Positions 52,056-60,729 of a stretch of DNA of 64,000 bases are shown here, piece by piece. The position numbers were made by a program, and so were the translations under genes. Every line of letters begins with the position of its first letter. Position 1 is the stretch's first letter. The stretch comes from an uncultured Gammaproteobacteria bacterium (GTDB lineage Bacteria; Pseudomonadota; Gammaproteobacteria; DRJJ01): positions 248,001-312,000 of the forward strand of contig CAMYJU010000001.1 in NCBI GenBank assembly GCA_947258795.1, read 5' to 3'. The notes under the pieces are model-generated. The model was not told the origin of the DNA and ran no database searches. It worked only from the letters and a program-made list of their open reading frames with translations.

Positions 52056-52144
52056 GGAGAGGTGGCAGAGCTGGCCGAATGCACCGGTCTTGAAAACCGG
52101 CGAGGGGCGACCCTCCGTGAGTTCGAATCTCACCCTCTCCGCCA
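52056..52144 (+). tRNA. tRNA-Ser(TGA)
   Basis: Acceptor GGAGAGG pairs with CCTCTCC; anticodon loop CTTGAAA gives TGA; a long variable arm (GCGAGGGGCGACCCTCCGTG region) marks a class II tRNA; encoded GCCA end. T-loop TTCGAATC. Confidence 0.97.
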
Positions 52145-52153
52145 TAAATTAAT

Positions 52154-52179
52154 AAGGGGCCTTTTATAGGCCCCTTTTT
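52154..52179 (+). terminator. Terminator after tRNA-Ser
   Basis: AAGGGGCC-TTTTATA-GGCCCCTT followed by TTT. Confidence 0.88.
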
Positions 52180-52389
52180 AATTTATCGAGGACGCCAGTC
52201 AATGAGCTTACTCGTTGCCCGTCATCGCCAGACGCGTAAGCGTCGTGGTGTTCTCCCAAACATTGTAGCCCACTCAATGAGATTGCTTCGTCGCTAGCGC
52301 TTCACGCAATGACCTTATTCTTTTGGGGTGTGTAAAGTAAACAACAACACTCGGGTTATTTGCTCACAAATGGTAAGATATTCCCAATC

Positions 52390-53079
52390 ATGAAAAAAAT
52401 AGCCCTCATTGTGCTGCTGATAGGCGGCTTTTTGTTGTACCAGTACTACCAGACAGACCAGCAAAACGGTAGCGATGCCAGAATCAGCATCGAGGGTCTG
52501 CCGTGGCAAATCGAGGAGCTGCCGGAGGGTCAGTCCCGGGTATTCGGGCTGGTACTTGGCCAGGTCACACTGGCTGACGCATTCAAGGTGCTGGGTCAGG
52601 ACCGCGAACTGGCCATTATTGCGATGCTGAACGAACCGGGTTCTCTGGAGGCCTATTACCCGCGTTATACCGCCGGTGTATTGACCGGCAAGCTGATCCT
52701 GGTTGCCGGGATTGAAGACCAGAAACTGGCCGAGATGCGTAAGCGTGCGGTCAGTATCGACTATACTGGCAGCGGCGCGAAAAAATACCGGCTGCACAAG
52801 GGTGACATGGCCTATGTCGACAGCCTGCCGGTAGCGACCGTCACCTTCGTCCCGTCGGTCAATTTCGATCATGACACCATTATCAAGCGCTTCGGCAAGC
52901 CCGATCACCTGATTGTCGCCAACACCAACACCAGCCACTATTTATATCACGACAAGGGCGTGGACATTATTCTGAACCAGAAGGGCAAGGAAGTGATGCA
53001 GTATGTGGCGCCGAAGGACTTCGGTCGCTTGTCGGAGGTATTGCTGAAGCCGCAGCAGGGTGACAGTGAGGAGCAGTAG
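52390..53079 (+). CDS. Membrane-anchored protein of unknown function
   Basis: A 229-aa protein with an N-terminal hydrophobic helix (MKKIALIVLLIGGFLLYQYY) and a periplasmic-type remainder: VFGLVLGQVTLADAFKVLG, then a mixed alpha-beta domain ending HYLYHDKGVDIILNQKGKEV. The last part resembles SmpA/BamE-like small domains loosely. No lipobox. The frame opens at 52360 but ATG 52390 has the charged start of a signal anchor. Confidence 0.75.
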   Translation: MKKIALIVLLIGGFLLYQYYQTDQQNGSDARISIEGLPWQIEELPEGQSRVFGLVLGQVTLADAFKVLGQDRELAIIAMLNEPGSLEAYYPRYTAGVLTGKLILVAGIEDQKLAEMRKRAVSIDYTGSGAKKYRLHKGDMAYVDSLPVATVTFVPSVNFDHDTIIKRFGKPDHLIVANTNTSHYLYHDKGVDIILNQKGKEVMQYVAPKDFGRLSEVLLKPQQGDSEEQ

Positions 53080-53540
53080 AGACCGCGCTGCTGTCGCGGC
53101 TCGCAATGACGGCAGCGGAAGGGCAAAGCGCATTGCACTAACGATAGTGCAGTTAAAACAAAGATTATCCTGACTGTATAAACATTGACCAGCTCAACCA
53201 AAAACTTAATCACCCTGAAAATTGAATCAATAAAATGTGCAGTGGCTCACAGGTTTCGAGCCCCGGTCGTGTATTAATACTCACTAAAGCAGGCACGGAC
53301 AGCCTGTTGTTCACAAGGGTTAGATTCAACAATAAAAACAAGTTGTATCTACATGATTCAGAATAACAATTGGACGCGTTACATTTAGGGGCTGTTATAT
53401 CTTGTAACAGGCGCTAGAATTGGATTAACGGGTTGAAAAACAAATCCAACAAAAATACTGCGGTATGGAATCAGGCAGTATATAATCTGGTGTAACCGGA
53501 CCGTTCCAAACATAAAGAATTCGTGGAGCCAACCTTACAG
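53080..53540. other. Intergenic region upstream of uvrY-like gene
   Basis: 460 bp, AT-rich after 53150, no plausible gene. It starts with a CGCAATGACGG repeat remnant, then a stem-loop at about 53393-53413 (CTGTTA/TGTAACAG). Long enough to hide a small RNA or the uvrY promoter; I see no clear GGA-rich RsmY/Z pattern. Confidence 0.45.
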
Positions 53541-54188
53541 ATGATAAACGTCCTGTTAGCAGATGATCATGAACTGGTACGCACCGGTATCAAGCGTTTG
53601 CTGAACGATGTACGGGGTATCAAGGTGGTTGGCGAGGCCTGCAGCGGCGAGGAAGTACTCGAGCTGGCCCGCAACAAATGCCCCGACGTGGTATTGATGG
53701 ATGTCAGCATGCCTGGCATCGGCGGTCTGGAAGCCACCCGCAAACTGATCCAGGCCCATCCGAATGTGCGCGTGATCGTGGTCACCGTGCACGCCGAAGA
53801 GCCATTCCCGACCCGTATGCTCGAGGCCGGCGCCTACGGTTACCTGACCAAGGGCTGCGGTGTGCAGGAGATCGTCAAGGCGATCAAGACCGTACACCTC
53901 GGCAAACGCTACATCAGCAGCGATATCGCCCAGGAAATGGCGCTGTCGATGATGCCTGGCGGCAGCCAGTCACCGTTTGATTCATTATCTCCGCGCGAAA
54001 TGCAGGTCATGATGATGGTCACCGAGGGCAAAGGCCCGCAAGAGATCTCCGATACCCTGTGTTTAAGCCCCAAGACCGTCAGCACCTACCGCCGTCGCCT
54101 GTTTGAGAAGGTCGGCGTTGATAACGATGTCGAGCTGACCCGCCTGGTTATTCGCCATGGCATACTGGATACCGCGGAAGGCATGTAA
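53541..54188 (+). CDS. uvrY: UvrY/GacA-type response regulator
   Basis: A 215-aa LuxR-type regulator. Receiver: MINVLLADDHELVRTGIKRL, phosphoacceptor Asp54 in VVLMDVSMPGIGG, Lys in GAYGYLTKGCG. Output HTH: LSPREMQVMMMVTEGKGPQE, CLSPKTVSTYRRRLFEKVG. The start follows UvrY/GacA proteins (MINVLL); GTG 53523 is an alternative with GGAG overlap. UvrY works with BarA to control CsrB/RsmZ-type RNAs. uvrC lies downstream as in many gammaproteobacteria, but two genes separate them. Confidence 0.9.
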   Translation: MINVLLADDHELVRTGIKRLLNDVRGIKVVGEACSGEEVLELARNKCPDVVLMDVSMPGIGGLEATRKLIQAHPNVRVIVVTVHAEEPFPTRMLEAGAYGYLTKGCGVQEIVKAIKTVHLGKRYISSDIAQEMALSMMPGGSQSPFDSLSPREMQVMMMVTEGKGPQEISDTLCLSPKTVSTYRRRLFEKVGVDNDVELTRLVIRHGILDTAEGM

Positions 54189-54324
54189 CACCGCCATCCC
54201 GACCTCCAATACACCGGCTATCTCCCCGCTACTACAGCTTATCCAGAAACTTTCGCACGCGCTTGCTATCTATATTTATATGGATAGACTACAGCCTAAT
54301 TATTCAGGCATATAACCAATAATA

Positions 54325-55770
54325 ATGAGTCAGGAACGTATCAAAGCCCCTGAACTGGCCGATGGATTGGAGTGGTTTAATGTCATCGAGCCGGTACGCA
54401 TAGCGGACCAGCGTGGTCGAGTGGTACTACTCGACTTCTGGACCTATAGCAGCATCAACTGCATGCACACCCATCACGACCTGCGCCACCTGGAAGACAA
54501 GTTTGGCGACCGCCTGCTGGTGATTAGTATTCATTCTCCGAAGTTTCCGCATGAACGCGTGCCGGCCAACCTGCAAAAAGCGATCAATCGCTACCCGGTA
54601 CGCCACCCGGTGGTCAACGACCCATCCTTCAAGACCTGGAAACAGTACAATATTCGCGCCTGGCCATCACTGATCTTTATCGATCCGGACGGCTATATCG
54701 TCGGCTTGCTGGCCGGGGAAGGGCGCCGTGATCAACTGGAAAAACTGATTGAAAAGGCACTGCGCAAGGCCGCCGAGGACATGGTCACGCCGGATCGGCC
54801 CTTGGCACTGGAGCGTAAACCGGAGCCGAATAATAGCTCCCTGTATTTCCCGGGCAAGATCCTGGCCACCGAAAACAGTATATACATCAGTGACAGTGGC
54901 CATAACCGCATCGTCGTGATCAACCATCATGGCCGGATCAACCGCGTGTTCGGGATGAACAGTGCCGGCATGCTCGACGGTTTTACCGATAGCGCTGCGT
55001 TCAATCATCCCAACGGCATGGTCAAGGTCAAGGACGCGCTGTATGTCGCCGACACCGGTAATCACGCGATACGGCGCATTAACCTGGTCAATGGCGAGGT
55101 CGAGACTATCGCCGGTAACGGTAAGCAGGGGCGCTACGAGTCCATGCGTTATAACGACGCGCGTACCGCCAGCCTGAACTCACCCTGGGACCTGGCCTAT
55201 GACAAGGGCTATCTGTATATCTCGATGGCCGGGCAGCACCAGATCTGGCGCCTGCACCTGTCCAACAACGTGCTCGAACGTTTTGTCGGCACCGGTCGCG
55301 AGGATCTCACCGACGGTGTCGCGTCCAATAGCGCACTGGCACAGCCGTCCGGCCTGGCACTGGGCGGCAATGCACTGTTCGTGTCCGATGCGGAGACCTC
55401 GGCGGTGCGCATCGTGCGTATTCCGGACGGCAAAATCAACACCCTGGTTGGCGAGGGCCTGTTCGAATTCGGTGATCGCGACGGCACCGGCAAGGAAGTG
55501 CGGCTGCAATACCCACTGGATGTCGAATTCAGCGAGGCTGACAACATCGTCTATATCGCCGATAGCTTCAACAACAAGATCAAGCTGCTGGACATTACCA
55601 CCAAGGCAGTCCATAGTCTCGAGTTTGATGGTCTGTACGAGCCATCCGGTATCTCGCTGCACAAGAATTTCCTGTGGATTGCGAACACCAACAACCACTG
55701 CATCGGCCGCCTGGACCTGCAAAGCGGGCTGTATGAGACACTGGAATTAAATGAACCCATCGATTTTTGA
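54325..55770 (+). CDS. Thioredoxin-fold/NHL-repeat protein (NHLRC2-like)
   Basis: A 481-aa protein. Residues ~10-150 form a thioredoxin-like domain (VVLLDFWTYSSINCMHTHHD; RAWPSLIFIDPDGYIVGLL), residues ~165-480 form NHL beta-propeller repeats (FNHPNGMVKVKDALYVADTG; LQYPLDVEFSEADNIVYIAD). In relatives such as NHLRC2 the motif is WTYCCINCMH; here SS replaces CC, so only one Cys remains and classic thiol exchange at that site is unlikely. No signal peptide. Overlaps the next gene by 20 bp. Confidence 0.88.
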   Translation: MSQERIKAPELADGLEWFNVIEPVRIADQRGRVVLLDFWTYSSINCMHTHHDLRHLEDKFGDRLLVISIHSPKFPHERVPANLQKAINRYPVRHPVVNDPSFKTWKQYNIRAWPSLIFIDPDGYIVGLLAGEGRRDQLEKLIEKALRKAAEDMVTPDRPLALERKPEPNNSSLYFPGKILATENSIYISDSGHNRIVVINHHGRINRVFGMNSAGMLDGFTDSAAFNHPNGMVKVKDALYVADTGNHAIRRINLVNGEVETIAGNGKQGRYESMRYNDARTASLNSPWDLAYDKGYLYISMAGQHQIWRLHLSNNVLERFVGTGREDLTDGVASNSALAQPSGLALGGNALFVSDAETSAVRIVRIPDGKINTLVGEGLFEFGDRDGTGKEVRLQYPLDVEFSEADNIVYIADSFNNKIKLLDITTKAVHSLEFDGLYEPSGISLHKNFLWIANTNNHCIGRLDLQSGLYETLELNEPIDF

Positions 55771-56389
55771 CCTGGATTGCCGGCGCTGTCAGCGCCTGTC
55801 GGATTTTCTCGATCAAGTTGCCAACGACTACCCGGACTACCACGCCAGACCGGTGGCCCCGTTTGGTGACAAAAAAGCACGCCTGCTGATCGTCGGCCTT
55901 GCCCCCGGCATGCACGGCGCCAACGCCACCGGCCGACCGTTTACCGGCGATTATGCCGGGGTGCTGCTGTACGAGACCCTGTACAAGTTCGGCTTTAGCA
56001 ACCAGAGCGAATCCACCGCCATCAACGACGGCCTCAAACTGATCAACTGCCGCATCACCAACGCAGTCAAATGCCTGCCACCGCAGAACAAACCGGTTGG
56101 TAGTGAAATCAACACCTGCAACGACTTCCTCGCCGCCGAACTGGCCGGCATGCCGGACAGCTCGGTGATCCTCGCGCTCGGTGGCATCGCCCACAAGGCC
56201 GTGATCCGCGCACTCGGCCTGAAGCAGAGCGACTACAAGTTTGGCCATAACAACAAACACAAACTCACCCCGGGCCTGACCCTGCTCGACTCCTACCACT
56301 GCAGCCGCTACAACACCCAGACCAAACGCCTGACCGAAAAAATGTTCCACGACGTGTTTCGCGCCGCGAAGAGGTTGGTTGATAAATAG
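55751..56389 (+). CDS. Family 5 uracil-DNA glycosylase (UDGb)
   Basis: A 212-aa DNA repair enzyme. Motif 1 GLAPGMHGANATGRPFTGDY and motif 2 SYHCSRYNTQTKRLT are of the UDGb group, which removes uracil and some other deaminated bases. The N-terminal CRRC part and Cys residues near NCRITNAVKCLPP are compatible with the [4Fe-4S] cluster of families 4 and 5. Overlaps the NHL gene; followed by uvrC after 17 bp, another repair gene. Confidence 0.88.
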   Translation: MNPSIFDLDCRRCQRLSDFLDQVANDYPDYHARPVAPFGDKKARLLIVGLAPGMHGANATGRPFTGDYAGVLLYETLYKFGFSNQSESTAINDGLKLINCRITNAVKCLPPQNKPVGSEINTCNDFLAAELAGMPDSSVILALGGIAHKAVIRALGLKQSDYKFGHNNKHKLTPGLTLLDSYHCSRYNTQTKRLTEKMFHDVFRAAKRLVDK

Positions 56390-56406
56390 TGGGGTAAACT
56401 ACCCCC

Positions 56407-58227
56407 ATGTCCGAACCCGACTTCAAATCGTTTTTAAAAAACCTGACCTCGCGCCCCGGGGTCTACCGCATGCTCGATAAAAACGACCGCATCCTGTACG
56501 TCGGCAAGGCCCGCAACCTGAAAAAACGCGTGACCAGCTATTTCCGCAGCAGCGGCCTGGCACCGAAGACCCAGGCGCTGATGAACCACGTGCACCACAT
56601 CGACGTGACCGTGACCCACACCGAGGGCGAGGCCCTGATCCTGGAAAACAACCTGATCAAGGAAAACCGCCCGCGCTACAACGTGCTGCTGCGTGACGAC
56701 AAGAGCTACCCGTACATCTACCTGTCCAGCGAGGACGCGTTCCCGCGCCTGTCGCTGCACCGCGGCGCGAAGCGCATGAAAGGCCGCTACTTCGGCCCGT
56801 ACCCGAGCGCCGGCGCGGTGCGCGAGACCCTGAGCCTGCTGCAAAAGCTGTTTCCGATCCGCCAGTGTGAAGACAGCTTCTACCGCAACCGTTCACGGCC
56901 GTGCCTGCAATACCAGATCAAGCGCTGCACCGCACCCTGCGTCGGCCTGGTCGACGAACACACCTATGCCGAACACGTGCGTCTGGCCGAGCTGTTCCTG
57001 GAAGGCAAGAGCAACCACGTCATCGAGGTGCTGGTCGACAAGATGGAACAGGCCTCGACCGGCATGGTATATGAGCAGGCCGCCACCTATCGCGACCAGA
57101 TATCGACCCTGCAACGCATCCAGGAGCGCCAGTACATCAGCGGTGTTAGCGGTGACCTCGACGTGATCGCCTGTGCCACCGAGGGCGGCGTGGCCTGTAT
57201 CCAGGTATTCTTCGTGCGCGATGGCCATCACCTCGGCAACAAGAGCTTCTTCCCGAAAATCCCGGATGCGACCGAACCGGCCGAGATCCTCGAGGCCTTC
57301 CTGTCCGGCTATTACCTAGACAAACCGGTACCGGAAGAGATCCTGATCAGCCACCCGCTGGAAGACACGGAGCTGATCCAGGACCTGCTCGCCGAGCAGA
57401 GTGGCCATACGATCAACCTGCATGCGAGCACCCGTGGCGACCGCGCACGCTGGTTAAAAATGGCTTTAAGTAATGCTGATAACGCATTGAAAATGAGACT
57501 ATTATCCAGTCAGGGATATCAGCAAAGACTGGAGGCCCTGCGCGACAGCCTGGACCTCGATGAAACCCCGCAACGCATGGAGTGCTTCGATATCAGCCAC
57601 ACCAGCGGCGAGGCCACGGTGGCCTCGTGCGTGGTGTTCGACCAGGAAGGCCCGCGCAAGGCCGATTACCGGCGCTTCAATATAAAAGGAATTACCCCGG
57701 GCGACGACTACGCGGCGATGGAACAGGCGCTGACCCGGCGCTACACTCGCCTGAAGAAGGGCGAGGGCAAGCTGCCCGATATCCTGTTTATCGACGGCGG
57801 CAAGGGCCAGATCGGCAAGGCCCACCAGGTGCTGGACGAACTCCAGGTCGAAGACGTCAACATCGTCGGTGTGGCCAAGGGCGAGGGACGAAAGCCCGGA
57901 CTTGAGACACTGTTCTTGTCCGGCCGTGCCAGCCCCATTATACTGGACGCCGAACAACCGGCCTTGCATCTGATCCAGCAAATACGCGACGAGGCCCACC
58001 GCTTTGCGATTACCGGCCACCGCGCAAGGCGCGACAAGGCACGAAAAACCTCGTTTCTTGAAGGAATTGTCGGCATGGGACCCAAGCGACGCCAGCGCAT
58101 CCTGAAGCACTTTGGCGGCCTGAAGGAACTGGAACGTGCCGGGATAGAAGACTTTGCCAGGGTACCCGGTATTAGCCGGCAATTGGCGCAACGCATTTAC
58201 GATGCCTTACATACGGACGCAAGCTAA
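56407..58227 (+). CDS. uvrC: Excinuclease ABC subunit C
   Basis: A 606-aa nuclease of nucleotide excision repair. GIY-YIG domain at the N-terminus (PGVYRMLDKNDRILYVGKAR), the UvrB-interacting UVR motif around residues 200-235, the RNase H-like endonuclease (ECFDISHTSGEATVASCVVF, PDILFIDGGKGQIGKAHQVL) and C-terminal HhH (GIVGMGPKRRQRILKHFGGL). Normal length. Precedes pgsA by 3 bp. Confidence 0.97.
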   Translation: MSEPDFKSFLKNLTSRPGVYRMLDKNDRILYVGKARNLKKRVTSYFRSSGLAPKTQALMNHVHHIDVTVTHTEGEALILENNLIKENRPRYNVLLRDDKSYPYIYLSSEDAFPRLSLHRGAKRMKGRYFGPYPSAGAVRETLSLLQKLFPIRQCEDSFYRNRSRPCLQYQIKRCTAPCVGLVDEHTYAEHVRLAELFLEGKSNHVIEVLVDKMEQASTGMVYEQAATYRDQISTLQRIQERQYISGVSGDLDVIACATEGGVACIQVFFVRDGHHLGNKSFFPKIPDATEPAEILEAFLSGYYLDKPVPEEILISHPLEDTELIQDLLAEQSGHTINLHASTRGDRARWLKMALSNADNALKMRLLSSQGYQQRLEALRDSLDLDETPQRMECFDISHTSGEATVASCVVFDQEGPRKADYRRFNIKGITPGDDYAAMEQALTRRYTRLKKGEGKLPDILFIDGGKGQIGKAHQVLDELQVEDVNIVGVAKGEGRKPGLETLFLSGRASPIILDAEQPALHLIQQIRDEAHRFAITGHRARRDKARKTSFLEGIVGMGPKRRQRILKHFGGLKELERAGIEDFARVPGISRQLAQRIYDALHTDAS

Positions 58228-58230
58228 GCA

Positions 58231-58815
58231 GTGCAACTTAACCTACCCACCATACTAACGCTGTCGCGCATCGCGATTATCCCGTTCTTTGTGGTGATCT
58301 ACTACCTGCCGTTCAAGGAATCCGCGCTGATTTGCACCATCCTGTTCGTCGTCGCCGCCATCACCGACTGGCTGGATGGCTTTATCGCCCGCCGTTACAA
58401 CATGACGTCGCGTTTTGGCGCATTTCTGGACCCGGTGGCCGACAAACTCACCGTCGCCGTGGTGCTGATCCTGCTGGTCGACCGCAACCCGACCCCGTAC
58501 CCGGACCTGTTCATGGCCATCCCGGCCGTCATCATCATCGGCAGGGAAATCACCATCTCCGCACTGCGTGAATGGATGGCCAAGATCGGTGAGGGCACCA
58601 AAATGGCCGTCAACTGGAATGGCAAGGTCAAAACCACCGCCCAACTGGTCGCACTACCGATGATGATCTACCGTGAACCGCTGTTTGGCGTGATCCCGGT
58701 CGCCGAAATCGGCTTTTACCTGCTGTACATCTCCGCCGCCCTGACCCTGTGGTCCATGTACACCTACCTGCGCAGCGCCTGGCCATCACTGATGCGCAGC
58801 GCCGACGAGAGCTAG
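58231..58815 (+). CDS. pgsA: CDP-diacylglycerol--glycerol-3-phosphate 3-phosphatidyltransferase
   Basis: A 194-aa CDP-alcohol phosphatidyltransferase making phosphatidylglycerol phosphate. Catalytic motif DWLDGFIARRYNMTSRFGAF followed by LDPVADK (D-x2-DG-x2-AR-x8-G-x3-D-x3-D). Four to five membrane segments. Start GTG 58231. The uvrC-pgsA-tRNA order is common in gammaproteobacteria. Confidence 0.96.
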   Translation: MQLNLPTILTLSRIAIIPFFVVIYYLPFKESALICTILFVVAAITDWLDGFIARRYNMTSRFGAFLDPVADKLTVAVVLILLVDRNPTPYPDLFMAIPAVIIIGREITISALREWMAKIGEGTKMAVNWNGKVKTTAQLVALPMMIYREPLFGVIPVAEIGFYLLYISAALTLWSMYTYLRSAWPSLMRSADES

Positions 58816-58941
58816 GCAAAAACAGCTCTAAGTCACTGATAGCATAAAATAAAACAAGCAAAATCCGGATATTACCTTGACTTCACTCCCCGGGTCATTA
58901 AAATAGCGATTCGCTTTATGGCTATGCCATAATAAAGCTAT

Positions 58942-59017
<76 letters not shown>

Positions 59018-59028
59018 ATTTATCCACG

Positions 59029-59059
59029 AAAAACCCTGATCCTGGCATCGGGGTTTTTT
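59029..59059 (+). terminator. Terminator-like hairpin between tRNA-Gly and tRNA-Cys
   Basis: AAAAACCCTGAT / ATCGGGGTTTTTT stem with a six-base loop and one G-U pair. Confidence 0.75.
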
Positions 59060-59100
59060 GTATCAGCATCGCAAACGTGCTGAAATAGTAAAAGAACAAA

Positions 59101-59174
59101 GGCTGAGTGGCAGAGTGGCTATGCAGCGGATTGCAAATCCGTGTACCTCGGTTCGACTCCGGGCTCAGCCTCCA
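59101..59174 (+). tRNA. tRNA-Cys(GCA)
   Basis: Acceptor GGCTGAG/CTCAGCC, anticodon loop TTGCAAA, encoded CCA. Confidence 0.97.
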
Positions 59175-59261
59175 TTTATTTCTTCAACCATCCCCCCATA
59201 TCATATAGAATTCATCCTCCACCCATGCCCGGGTGGCGAAATTGGTAGACGCAAGGGACTT

Positions 59262-59575
59262 AAATATCTTGAGCACCCAGTCGGGAAACCACTGGTGTGA
59301 ATGGAGTCAAATTCGGGGAAACCTCAGCGCAGAATGGCGGTGGCAATCCCGAGCTAAGCCTGTATAGATTAGCGCCTCATCCTTAAATCCCCTCTCCCTC
59401 AGGGAGAGGGTTAGGGTGAGGGGATAATACAGGAAAGTGTAGAGACTTGACGGCTCCTGCCTAACTTCTAATCAGAACACGGCAAAGAGAAAGTCCAGAC
59501 CACAAACGAAAACGGGATCGGAGTCAACCATGACTCTGACCCAACTTTTCGGCAGCAAAAGCTGTAGTTGGTACG
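59262..59575 (+). other. Self-splicing group I intron (IC3-like) in tRNA-Leu
   Basis: 314 nt between exons. Seen: exon CUU pairing with intron GAG (P1, U-G at the splice site); P2 hairpin CACCCAGT-CGGGAAACC-ACTGGTG with a GNRA-type loop (59274-59297); P region TCAAATTCGGGGAAACCTCA; Q region GGCAATCCCGAGCTAAGCC; R region GTGTAGAGACTTGACGGC; S region AAGTCCAGAC; last base G (59575). These match the Azoarcus tRNA-Ile and cyanobacterial tRNA-Leu introns of subgroup IC3 as I remember them. No homing endonuclease frame. P6 is extended by an inserted repeat. Confidence 0.92.
59389..59423. repeat. CTCTCCCT/AGGGAGAGG palindrome inside the intron, copy 5
   Basis: The longest copy, CCCCTCTCCCTCAGGGAGAG plus GGTTAGGGTGAGGGG, sits in the loop of P6, whose stem CCTGTAT (59359-59365) / ATACAGG (59427-59433) is perfect. 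Confidence 0.85.
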
Positions 59576-59636
59576 AAAATCCCTCGGTGGTAACACCGTG
59601 CCGGTTCGATTCCGGCCCCGGGCACCATTTTTTAAA

Positions 59637-59825
59637 TTACTTGTTCATTAGAACTTCCATCGTTGGGCAGTTCCATTCCTTCCCGGTAGAATATTCTGCT
59701 GATTTTTTGAAAATGGCATAGCGTTCACTCAAATCGACATGAAACATCAAGTTATACGCAGTTAATGCATCATCATTAGATACACGTGATGTTACGCTGC
59801 CATCACAGCAGTACCAGTACAACAT
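59637..59825 (-). pseudogene. Truncated gene fragment related to 61766-62119
   Basis: A 62-aa C-terminal fragment ending YAIFKKSAEYSTGKEWNCPTM. The pattern Y-x-x-x-K-x-x-AE-(x)n-W-x-CP also ends the protein at 61766-62119 (YGLYKQVAEQDIGIPWECPA). No signal peptide or start region is visible upstream, so this is likely the 3' remnant of a lipoprotein-like gene, next to the tRNA cluster. Confidence 0.5.
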
Positions 59826-60017
59826 TTCCTACCAGTCGGTTCCAAAGTATCAGACCCCGGTATTAGCCATTCGGAACAGAGCGACTATGGCGGTTACAAA
59901 ACGTACACCCACTCTAAACTATAAAAACATCTACATTCAGATTTTCGACAAATTATCATAATAAAATATACATTAATTACAATGAGTTAATTATACTTTA
60001 GTCATTCTTGCTTGAAT

Positions 60018-60040
60018 AATATACGCAAGTTGCGTATATT
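60018..60040. promoter_or_regulatory. Operator palindrome of the toxin-antitoxin module
   Basis: AATATACGCAA-G-TTGCGTATATT, perfect 11-bp arms, 7 bp before the toxin start. Expected binding site of the HigA-like antitoxin. Confidence 0.8.
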
Positions 60041-60046
60041 CAATCA

Positions 60047-60394
60047 ATGAAACTGGTCTTCTATGAAACACCACTCTTTACGCGTTTACTTCCAAACTAT
60101 CTAGATGACCAGCAATACAGGGCTTTGCAGTCAGCCTTACTAGAAAATCCACAGATGGGTGATTTAATGCCTGGTACTGGTGGTTTTCGTAAGCTGAGGT
60201 GGCAAGACCCGGGAAGAGGGAAAGGCAAACGAGGTGGCCTTAGAGTCATTTACTATTACCTCACAGCAGATCATCAGATATGGTTTTTTACCCTCTACGA
60301 CAAAGATGAGGCAACTGACCTGACCCCTGATGAGAAAAAGCAACTGAAACAGGCAATACAGAAGGAGCTGGCGGCCAGGAGAGCAAAACGATGA
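60047..60394 (+). CDS. RelE/HigB-family toxin
   Basis: A 115-aa RelE-superfamily toxin: VFYETPLFTRLLPNYLDDQQ, NPQMGDLMPGTGGFRKLRW and GGLRVIYYYLTADHQIWFFT lead to LYDKDEATDLTPDEKKQL. These toxins cut mRNA on the ribosome. Its stop overlaps the antitoxin start (ATGA), toxin first, the HigBA order. Autoregulation is suggested by the palindrome just upstream. Confidence 0.9.
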   Translation: MKLVFYETPLFTRLLPNYLDDQQYRALQSALLENPQMGDLMPGTGGFRKLRWQDPGRGKGKRGGLRVIYYYLTADHQIWFFTLYDKDEATDLTPDEKKQLKQAIQKELAARRAKR

Positions 60395-60729
60395 CTAAAA
60401 AGCGAAAACTGTTTGATGAATTAATGGATGGCGTTGAGTCTATGCAGCAGCAGCGTACGGGTAAAATTACGCTGCGTACGCACGAAGTCGATGAGTTGCC
60501 ACCATTAATAGTTGATGCCGAATTGATTCGTGAAACCCGCGAGCGGTTACACGTTTCACGTGCTGTTTTTGCACGTCGCCTGCGGGTTTCTACACGTACA
60601 CTCGAAAACTGGGAACAGGGAAGGGCTAAGCCGAATGCACAGGCAGCTGCATTAATTATGATGGTGAGGCAGTTCCCTGATACGCTCGAAAAGCTTTCAA
60701 CACTCAATAGTAACCACGCGCATGCATAG
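60391..60729 (+). CDS. HigA-like antitoxin with XRE helix-turn-helix
   Basis: A 112-aa protein. The C-terminal half is an XRE HTH: LIRETRERLHVSRAVFARRL and VSTRTLENWEQGRAKPNAQA. The N-terminal half, rich in charged residues, probably wraps the toxin. Represses its own operon via 60018-60040. Confidence 0.9.
   Translation: MTKKRKLFDELMDGVESMQQQRTGKITLRTHEVDELPPLIVDAELIRETRERLHVSRAVFARRLRVSTRTLENWEQGRAKPNAQAAALIMMVRQFPDTLEKLSTLNSNHAHA

Larger units (their letters stand above)
59227..59627 (+). tRNA. tRNA-Leu(TAA), interrupted by a group I intron
   Basis: Exon 1 is 59227-59261 (GCCCGGGTGG... up to U34 of the anticodon), exon 2 is 59576-59627 (AAAATCCCTCGG... to CCA). Joined, they give an 87-nt class II tRNA: acceptor GCCCGGG/CCCGGGC, anticodon stem AGGGA/TCCCT with loop CTTAAAA, and long variable arm. 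The anticodon is TAA, split between its first and second base, the same site used by cyanobacterial tRNA-Leu introns. Without splicing the tRNA would be useless, so the intron is expected to be active. Confidence 0.93.

Noticed and set aside
53080-53540. CsrB/RsmZ-type small RNA upstream of the uvrY-like gene
   Set aside because: No series of GGA-bearing hairpins and no clear terminator; only a weak stem-loop.
59530-59721. 63-aa open frame across the intron 3' end and tRNA-Leu exon 2
   Set aside because: It lies over the ribozyme core and tRNA exon; no protein-like features. Chance frame.
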